Positions 1 through 5,169 of a stretch of DNA of 9,944 bases are shown in pieces. The stretch lies in the NCBI GenBank assembly GCA_949440065.1, contig CASRZP010000046.1, forward strand, positions 1-9,944, in the 5' to 3' direction. Positions within the stretch are counted from its first letter, which is position 1. Each line of letters begins with the position of its first letter. This stretch comes from an uncultured Bacilli bacterium (lineage in GTDB: Bacteria; Bacillota_I; Bacilli_A; RF39; UBA660). The translations under genes and the position numbers were made by a program. The notes beneath the pieces are model-generated. The model saw nothing but the letters and a program-made list of their open reading frames with translations, made no database searches and was not told where the DNA came from.

Positions 1-335
1 AGATAAATATTGTACTTTGCTTTTAACGTTCCATTATTGGTAATGGTAAAACTATATGGTGTTGTCGCTGTTCCTTGGGCATCAGTCATCGGATAAGCAT
101 TAGCTAAATTAATTAAGTTTTTATCCGTAAAGGCAATGGTTAAGGTACCTGCTTGAACAGTATCTGTTTGATTAGATGTGGTACTATGGGAAAATATTGC
201 CATACTTGCACCCGTTACCCCAATGATCATGACCATAATGGCTATTCCAAAAATAATTAACTCTTTTGGAATTTTTACCTTTTGCTTACTTTGCTTTGTT
301 TCTACAATTTTTCTTTTTGCTTGCTTCTTACTCAT
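1..335 (-). CDS. TasA/camelysin-like secreted protein, C-terminal part beyond the left edge
   Basis: The first 111 codons are present and the 3' part lies outside the window. The ATG at 335 has the Shine-Dalgarno sequence AGGTGA at 342-347. A basic cytoplasmic stretch of about 24 residues rich in Lys and Arg is followed by one hydrophobic helix (about 26-42). Then comes GASMA-IFS (residues 42-49), which resembles the SipW-type signal peptidase site of TasA (GTWA before AF). After it come the family landmarks GTLTI, INLANAYPMTD and FTITNNGTL. The complete copy at 3874-4419 shares these blocks, so the two are clear paralogues. TasA and camelysin (CalY) are secreted, fibre-forming beta-sandwich proteins of biofilm matrix and spore surface; fibre formation here is inference. 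It begins 36 nt after the deacetylase gene. No SipW peptidase is visible in the window. Confidence 0.75.
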   Translation of the reverse strand, partial: MSKKQAKRKIVETKQSKQKVKIPKELIIFGIAIMVMIIGVTGASMAIFSHSTTSNQTDTVQAGTLTIAFTDKNLINLANAYPMTDAQGTATTPYSFTITNNGTLKAKYNIY

Positions 336-353
336 TTACTATCACCTATTATC

Positions 354-382
354 ATTATAATTGATTTTTACTTAATATGCAA
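354..382 (-). promoter_or_regulatory. Candidate housekeeping promoter of the left TasA-like gene
   Basis: TTGCAT at 377-382 and a perfect TATAAT at 354-359 are separated by 17 nt on the minus strand. The -35 box lies next to and within the end of the upstream deacetylase gene. The predicted start near 347 leaves a leader of only about a dozen nucleotides, so the Shine-Dalgarno site would be almost at the 5' end. This is the weak point of the call. Confidence 0.5.
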
Positions 383-1634
383 TAACATCTAACTTTTCTG
401 ATTGAATATTTACATTAGGATCTTTTTTGTAGACAATGGTTGTTTTATCCCCATCTGAAATATATCTATTTTTTTCTAATAAGCGAAAGCACATTTCTAT
501 ATCAAATTCTAATCCATTATTGTCATATGCCCGAATACGTTTTAAAAAACTAGAATCAAAATTTTCGATAAAAGGAGACGTTTCACTATCCCATCCAACC
601 CGAAGTGCTGAAATACTTTCATAAGTTTTACCATCGTACTCTCCATTTAAAATAAAGGGGAAGTTTTCATGGGACTTCTTATAAGGTGAGCCAAAGGGCA
701 AAGCTACAATTTTTATATACTCTTTAGGAATAATTTCCTCTAAAATTTGATATACACCTCCAATTTCTTCTTGGGCTTTTTTCGTATTTATCTTGCTAAA
801 ATCAGCATGCGTCATCGAATGATTTCCAATATCGTACCCATTTTTTACTAACCATTTTAGAATTTTCACATTATATTCTTTTTGATCAAACAAAGTAGCA
901 TTTACAAAAAAGGTTGCCGTAACATGAAAATCAGGATACTTTTTCTTAAATTGTTCTAGTATTCCCACAGCACTATTGGGATCAATGATAATTTCTCCAT
1001 TCTCATCAAGTCCAGTTACTTTAATACTGTCTTCCCTTCCATCATCAAAAGTTAAAACAATGGGACTTTTTCCTAGTTCTACATCGATATTTCCATTAAC
1101 ATAATCCACTAAGCGAATCATCCGATAGTTATTTTGGTAATAAAACTCTAAATCGTTAATAAATGCTTCACTTGTACGATTATACCCATCTTTGTCTACA
1201 TTTCCTCCTGTATACTTAGTATCTTCATTTTTCATATCAATTATTCCATGATACATCATAATAGGAACATTCCCCAATTCATTTACTTTATTTTCTTCAT
1301 AAAAAGAACGAGGAATTTCCCCTTTAGAAATCACTACTTTAATCGTATCATCTTTTTTTATTGGCACTTCCTTTTCAATACTTTGACTAATTACCCTTCC
1401 TTCTTCTACTTTTCTATTATATTGATATTCTATCGTTAAAGAAAGATGATTTTCCCCGCAAAACTTTTCAATATCTTCCTTTTTATATAAAGATAAATCT
1501 ACCATTTTCACCTCTTTTTCCACACTTTTTTTAGGAATTAAAGAAGGTACTTTTGAAAGTAGCACCACAAGGAAAACAATGGTAATGACACCTAATAAAA
1601 TATTTTTCCACTTAATTTTTACTTTTCTTTTCAT
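372..1634 (-). CDS. Membrane-anchored PASTA-NodB polysaccharide deacetylase
   Basis: This 420-residue protein probably removes acetyl groups from a cell-wall or surface glycan, acting outside the membrane. A short basic N-terminus is followed by one membrane helix (about 11-28). A PASTA domain follows (about 42-106; it ends in IKVVISKGE), a module known to bind peptidoglycan. A NodB-type domain comes next: VPIMMYH (about 123-129), motif 1 TFDDG (195-199) with the catalytic Asp pair, and motif 2 HSMTH (272-276) with the two metal-binding His. Motif 3 is reduced to LPFG without the usual Arg. I find no clear motif 5 His near the C-terminus, and about 20 extra residues separate motifs 1 and 2. 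AGGAG at 1645-1649 serves the ATG at 1634 (10 nt) or a TTG at 1637 (7 nt), so the start is uncertain by one codon. The TasA-like gene follows 36 nt downstream. Confidence 0.85.
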   Translation of the reverse strand: MKRKVKIKWKNILLGVITIVFLVVLLSKVPSLIPKKSVEKEVKMVDLSLYKKEDIEKFCGENHLSLTIEYQYNRKVEEGRVISQSIEKEVPIKKDDTIKVVISKGEIPRSFYEENKVNELGNVPIMMYHGIIDMKNEDTKYTGGNVDKDGYNRTSEAFINDLEFYYQNNYRMIRLVDYVNGNIDVELGKSPIVLTFDDGREDSIKVTGLDENGEIIIDPNSAVGILEQFKKKYPDFHVTATFFVNATLFDQKEYNVKILKWLVKNGYDIGNHSMTHADFSKINTKKAQEEIGGVYQILEEIIPKEYIKIVALPFGSPYKKSHENFPFILNGEYDGKTYESISALRVGWDSETSPFIENFDSSFLKRIRAYDNNGLEFDIEMCFRLLEKNRYISDGDKTTIVYKKDPNVNIQSEKLDVIAY

Positions 1635-1668
1635 CAATTAACTTCTCCTACTATTACTTTCATTATTT

Positions 1669-1677
1669 AGTATAGCA
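1669..1677 (-). promoter_or_regulatory. Candidate extended -10 promoter of the deacetylase gene
   Basis: On the minus strand TGCTATACT is an extended -10 element (TGn plus TATACT). It lies 35 nt upstream of the ATG at 1634, giving a start near 1662 and a leader of about 28 nt that contains AGGAG. No good -35 box is seen 16 to 18 nt upstream, so activity would rely on the TG extension. Confidence 0.45.
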
Positions 1678-1759
1678 TAAAAATGAAATTCTATCTTAAA
1701 TATTTTTACTTACGAACTTTTTTTCTCATCAAGCATAAAATGCTAATAGGTGATTTAAA

Positions 1760-1978
1760 ATGTTTTCCAAGAAAAAACATGGCTTTTTTTGTCGATGCGA
1801 GTTGTGTAAATTAAAAAGAAGGCAAAGTATCCTTTATATTGGATGCTTAATCGCCTTCGTTATTGTCATTTTATATCAAGCTTTTTTAACGATTATCGTT
1901 ACCACAAAATTAAATGCGGTATTATTATTTATTGAATTAATGATATTTACTATAGGAATAGTACGTATGCTTTTCTAA
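1760..1978 (+). CDS. Small two-helix membrane protein with N-terminal CxCxxC motif
   Basis: I do not recognise the family. The 72-residue product has a basic N-terminus with C11, C13 and C16 in the arrangement CRCELC, then a KRR cluster and two hydrophobic segments (about 24-45 and 50-71). This suggests a hairpin membrane protein whose Cys-rich tail faces the cytoplasm under the positive-inside rule; topology and any metal or redox role are inference. It is the only plus-strand gene. The Shine-Dalgarno sequence AGGTGA (1748-1753) sits 6 nt before the ATG, and the gene fills most of the gap between the deacetylase and ysxE-like genes, which supports it being real. It diverges from the deacetylase gene and converges on the ysxE-like gene with 14 nt between stop codons and no visible terminator hairpin. 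Confidence 0.65.
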   Translation: MFSKKKHGFFCRCELCKLKRRQSILYIGCLIAFVIVILYQAFLTIIVTTKLNAVLLFIELMIFTIGIVRMLF

Positions 1979-1992
1979 GTATTATCTTTTAC

Positions 1993-2901
1993 TTATCTAT
2001 TTTTTACCTCGCCATTTTTTTGTTTTTTCGATAAAAATAAATTACTTCTTTTTATTTTTTGATAAATGCGATACACTTGTTTAGCATTTTGATACTCATT
2101 GTCTAACATCTCATACTTATCAGGAATACTAATCCACACTTCTAATAAAAGTTCTTCTTCTTTTGTTAGAGGATACTTACTTTGGTATAACTCAAGAAGA
2201 TGAGAAAAGTCAAACTTTGGACATAAATGTTCATACAATAAATATAAATCATTAATCGGCATATCCACCTTTGCTTTATCCCAACTAATAAATAAAGGAT
2301 TATCACTTTCAATTAAGTGTGACAAATCGACATTATTATAAACCATTACATAACGCATACTTCTTTTCTCTTCCATAATCTTATACCATTCTTCTAATTT
2401 TATCTTACTAAAATATAAAGCTTGATAAATGGCTGAAATATGTAAAATTAAATAATACTCACTAGGAGACATAAAAATATGTGACTCGATTACATCTTGT
2501 ATAGAATGATAATAGTGATCCAAATAGTAAATTTTCTCATCCAACGTTTCATAAATTTCTTTAATTTCATCTAACGACACTTCTTTGTAAAAGGTCGTTT
2601 TATTATGTAACAAGCTAAGTAAGTAAATAAAATCTATGGCTTTTTGTTCAAGCGGAGTATCAACTTCTCTTATCCAAGGATAAATTTCATACTCATCTTC
2701 TTCTATTTCATTATAAGGCGGAACAAAATAAGGAAAACTTCTTGAGGACAAATAATGATACAAATTATTTTTATCTTCCCGTGTTTTCTTTTTGATAAAA
2801 AAGTCCCCTTGACTAGTAGATACAATTCTGTTTTTTCCTATTGTTCTATAGCCAAGGGGTGTTAAATGATATTTTTTTAATAACTCTTTATACGGACTCA
2901 T
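1993..2901 (-). CDS. ysxE: YsxE/CotS-like spore coat protein with degenerate kinase fold
   Basis: This 302-residue protein resembles the CotS/YsxE/YutH group of spore coat proteins, which have an aminoglycoside-phosphotransferase-like fold and act in the mother cell during coat assembly. N-lobe traces include FFIKK (34-38). The C-lobe landmark is NNVDLSHL (189-196), at the place of the kinase HxDxxxxN loop, followed by FISWDKAKVDMPINDL (204-219), matching the usual 'D[WFL][DE]...P..DL' region. The catalytic-loop His and Asn are replaced, so it is probably not an active kinase. The strongest support is position: it follows spoVID with a 14-nt overlap, the same order as spoVID-ysxE in Bacillus subtilis. 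The ATG lacks a good Shine-Dalgarno site, so translation is probably coupled to spoVID. The C-terminal tail is basic. Confidence 0.72.
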   Translation of the reverse strand: MSPYKELLKKYHLTPLGYRTIGKNRIVSTSQGDFFIKKKTREDKNNLYHYLSSRSFPYFVPPYNEIEEDEYEIYPWIREVDTPLEQKAIDFIYLLSLLHNKTTFYKEVSLDEIKEIYETLDEKIYYLDHYYHSIQDVIESHIFMSPSEYYLILHISAIYQALYFSKIKLEEWYKIMEEKRSMRYVMVYNNVDLSHLIESDNPLFISWDKAKVDMPINDLYLLYEHLCPKFDFSHLLELYQSKYPLTKEEELLLEVWISIPDKYEMLDNEYQNAKQVYRIYQKIKRSNLFLSKKQKNGEVKNR

Positions 2902-3796
2902 TTTTACTATTAGCAGGAATTACTAATTTGCTTCCTAAAGTAACTTCTTCTAAATTATTGTACTCCATCAAATCTTCTCTTGTTACCTTATAACGCTCTA
3001 AAATACTGTCAATTGTATCTCCTTCTCTAACAATATAAACGGAATATGTGGCAAAAGTTTCTAAATCATCATTTAAGGTTTCAAAAAGTGAATTTATAGT
3101 AGAAGGCTCCTCAACTTTCACTTTTTCTACTATCTTTTCTACTAAAGGAGTCGCTTGAACAATTTCCTCACTTGGCTTAGTTATTATCTCCTCTTCTAAT
3201 GGAAGCGTTTCTATTTCTTCTTGAAGCTTAATCTCATCCTGTGGTGTAACTTCTAGTGAAATGGCATCTGCTTTGGTCTGTTGAAATAAATCACTTGTCT
3301 CATCACGATAAGAAATATCTTCTATTTCCTCAATTTGTTCTTCTTTATCTGTAATTACCTCTTCCTCTTCTTCTGTTTTTTCAAGTGACGTTCTATCTTC
3401 TTCAATGGATGCTAAACTTTTTTGTTCATCTTCTTTTGGCATTTCTATTTTTTCTGCTAAAATAACTTGATGTTCTTCTAAACCATCAATTAATAAATCT
3501 ATATTTACCTTTAATATTTCATCATTAATAATTTCATAATAAAAATCATCAATAGAGATTTTAGCATTTTTGGTATCATATTTTAAGTCAATAGAAACAT
3601 CTACAGCAATCGAATAAGAAAAATCTTCTTCAATTTGACTAGCCTCGGTCATTTTATAAGTTCCACTGACAATAAAATCACCTTCAATAGTATCAGGTGA
3701 AGTAAAATCTAAAGTATGATCTAGGGCAATACTAGTAATTTCTCCTATCATCGTTTTGAATAAAATTTCTTTGCGAAAAGGTATAATTTGTTTCAT
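2888..3796 (-). CDS. spoVID: SpoVID-like spore coat morphogenetic protein with C-terminal LysM
   Basis: The 302-residue product is the likely SpoVID counterpart, which in B. subtilis links the SpoIVA basement layer to coat proteins and drives coat encasement of the forespore. The N-terminal domain (about 1-112) is beta-rich with the SpoVID-type pattern: a short polar start, then a segment with SPDTIEGDFIVSGTYK. The middle (about 113-232) is very rich in Glu and Asp and probably disordered. Residues 234-250 form a short segment before a C-terminal LysM (about 252-295: YIVREGDTIDSI, then EYNNL and LGSKLVIP). In B. subtilis the LysM has been reported to bind lipid II. It is much shorter than B. 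subtilis SpoVID (about 575 residues). GGAGA lies 6 nt before the ATG. The ysxE-like gene overlaps its 3' end. A sporulation-sigma promoter is possible upstream but weak. Confidence 0.78.
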   Translation of the reverse strand: MKQIIPFRKEILFKTMIGEITSIALDHTLDFTSPDTIEGDFIVSGTYKMTEASQIEEDFSYSIAVDVSIDLKYDTKNAKISIDDFYYEIINDEILKVNIDLLIDGLEEHQVILAEKIEMPKEDEQKSLASIEEDRTSLEKTEEEEEVITDKEEQIEEIEDISYRDETSDLFQQTKADAISLEVTPQDEIKLQEEIETLPLEEEIITKPSEEIVQATPLVEKIVEKVKVEEPSTINSLFETLNDDLETFATYSVYIVREGDTIDSILERYKVTREDLMEYNNLEEVTLGSKLVIPANSKNESV

Positions 3797-3858
3797 TGTA
3801 ATTCTCCTTTCTCTTCACGATAAATCTATGCCACTAGAAATAATTTTAGTACTTTTTT

Positions 3859-3882
3859 AAAAAGAAAAAGGTCTTAAGACCC
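3859..3882 (-). terminator. Intrinsic terminator overlapping the end of the TasA-like gene
   Basis: On the minus strand GGTC-TTAA-GACC forms a four-pair GC-rich stem (plus one G-U pair) followed by TTTTTCTTTTT. The TAA stop codon of the TasA-like gene (3874-3876) lies in the loop. The stem is short, but the long T-tract and position make termination likely, which would insulate the gene from spoVID. Confidence 0.6.
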
Positions 3883-4419
3883 GACTTGATTTCCTATTAC
3901 TGAAATTTTAGTTGAAAATTGTCCTTCTTGTACTTCGTTTCCTGCTGAATAATCTATCCATAAACGAAGTTCATAAGAAATGGTAGTACCTGCTGTAATA
4001 GTTCCTGTATCTAGCGTTCTTGTTTGAACACTAAGTAATTTAGAAGTTCCTGCTGTTGTACCTTTTTTTAGGTTTACTTTAATTTTATTATCTGGTATTC
4101 TAGTTCCTGATACAGTATTGTCCACTAGAGAAATGGTGTAATTAGCAGGTAGAGTTCCTGTATTTTTTAGTTTAAAGGTATAAGCAGTTGTAGCCATTCC
4201 TTCTGTATCTGTCATTGGCTTAGCATTAACTAAATTAATGGCATCACTAGTAGCGTCATCTATGGTTAACGTCAATGTTCCTGTTTTTATGGTATGCGTT
4301 TTTGTTCCGTTTACAGTGATGGAATAATAGGCATAACTAGCACCTGCGAGAACAATAAGCAAAGCAACAATCACCACAACTAAAAGGACAATTGTACTTT
4401 TTCCTTTTTTATCATTCAT
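3874..4419 (-). CDS. TasA/camelysin-like secreted fibre protein (SipW-type signal)
   Basis: This complete 181-residue protein has a short basic start, a hydrophobic helix (about 9-27) and GASYA-YYS (26-33), which aligns with the SipW cleavage region of B. subtilis TasA (GTWA before AFND). The mature part is Thr-rich and beta-strand-like with TasA family landmarks: GTLTLTI (47-53), INLVNAKPMTD (61-71), YTFKLKNTGTL (80-90) and a final strand FSTKISVIG. It has no Cys and no cell-wall anchor. TasA and camelysin form extracellular fibres, and TasA is also found in B. subtilis spores; a fibre or spore-surface role here is inference from family and from the neighbouring spoVID-ysxE pair. GAGGAT precedes the ATG by about 6 nt. 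It has its own promoter and terminator, so it is probably a single-gene unit. It is paralogous to the gene at 1-335. Confidence 0.8.
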   Translation of the reverse strand: MNDKKGKSTIVLLVVVIVALLIVLAGASYAYYSITVNGTKTHTIKTGTLTLTIDDATSDAINLVNAKPMTDTEGMATTAYTFKLKNTGTLPANYTISLVDNTVSGTRIPDNKIKVNLKKGTTAGTSKLLSVQTRTLDTGTITAGTTISYELRLWIDYSAGNEVQEGQFSTKISVIGNQVGS

Positions 4420-4442
4420 AAATATCCTCTTCCTTTATTTTA

Positions 4443-4471
4443 AGGATAACAAATATTTCACTTGATGACAA
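4443..4471 (-). promoter_or_regulatory. Promoter of the complete TasA-like gene
   Basis: TTGTCA (4466-4471) and TATCCT (4443-4448) are separated by 17 nt on the minus strand, and TG at -15/-14 (TGTTATCCT) gives an extended -10. The start would be near 4436, 17 nt before the ATG at 4419, with the Shine-Dalgarno site in between. The match is to the vegetative sigma A type, so expression need not be limited to sporulation. Confidence 0.65.
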
Positions 4472-4497
4472 TAGGAATTTAGCAATTTAACATATTT

Positions 4498-5169
4498 TTA
4501 CAATCCATGATAAATTCTTGCATAATCACTTAATTGATGATATTTTATTTCTAAACTTTTCCTAGCCTTTATTATTTTTTGATGAGCAAAAGGCATTTTA
4601 TCAAAAATTTGAACTTTTTCATTATCATTTGCTAAAATTAAACGACGTTCCATCTTAGGAATTAACGAAGAAAATAAAGCTGGATACTCTGATAGAAAAT
4701 GATTATAACTAATTAATAAATCAACAGGATTCTTCTTTGAAAAAGGGTTATCTATATCACTAGTTAAATCGATAAAATTTACTTCATCCAGTTTGGCTAA
4801 ATGACGATAATCTAGAAAAATATCAAAACCATTTTCAAAAGAGAAACGTTTAAAAATATTTTCTGCAGCAAAATCAAGATAGAACCTTTCTTGTTGTTTA
4901 ATAGAATTTAACAAAATAATTAACCAGTTACATTCTTTTATTAAGGATGCATTTTGATAACGATATTCACTAATTTGCTTTTGCCAAGCTAAAGGATTTT
5001 CACATAATTCAGGATAATAGGTTAAGGTATATACCAATAAAGGGATATTTTCTTTTAACCATTCATCATCTTTTAATAATTTGTTAATCAAACAACACAC
5101 TTCGCCTCGTTGAATTAATACTAGTTTTAATATTTCTAAATTTTTTATCTTTAATTTATTTTCTTCCAT
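4498..5169 (-). CDS. Unrecognised helical protein cotranscribed with lon
   Basis: I do not recognise this 223-residue protein. It has no signal peptide or clear membrane segment and is mostly predicted alpha-helical, with many Leu, Lys and Glu and several aromatic residues; landmarks are CCLINKLL near the start, a central FLDYRHLAKLDEVNF stretch and a C-terminal SDYARIYHGL. An in-frame ATG at 5226 exists, but the ATG at 5169 is chosen because GGAAAGGAGT (AGGAG about 7 nt upstream) directly precedes it and the longer form would overlap lon by over 70 nt. The chosen start still overlaps the last codons of lon by 14 nt, indicating a shared transcript and probable coupled translation. In many Bacilli the gene after lonA is the GTPase ysxC; this protein has no Walker A motif and is not that. 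There is no terminator before the next promoter. Confidence 0.75.
   Translation of the reverse strand: MEENKLKIKNLEILKLVLIQRGEVCCLINKLLKDDEWLKENIPLLVYTLTYYPELCENPLAWQKQISEYRYQNASLIKECNWLIILLNSIKQQERFYLDFAAENIFKRFSFENGFDIFLDYRHLAKLDEVNFIDLTSDIDNPFSKKNPVDLLISYNHFLSEYPALFSSLIPKMERRLILANDNEKVQIFDKMPFAHQKIIKARKSLEIKYHQLSDYARIYHGL

Noticed and set aside
178..360. Plus-strand open frame of 60 codons with a hydrophobic product
   Set aside because: It is antisense to the start of the TasA-like gene, whose signal helix and Shine-Dalgarno site are clear on the minus strand; the hydrophobicity is the mirror of that helix.
436..624. Plus-strand open frame of 62 codons
   Set aside because: It lies wholly antisense to the deacetylase gene with no ribosome binding site or recognisable product.
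1248..1439. Plus-strand open frame of 63 codons
   Set aside because: It is antisense to the PASTA region of the deacetylase gene; its Phe and Ile richness reflects AT-rich complementary sequence.
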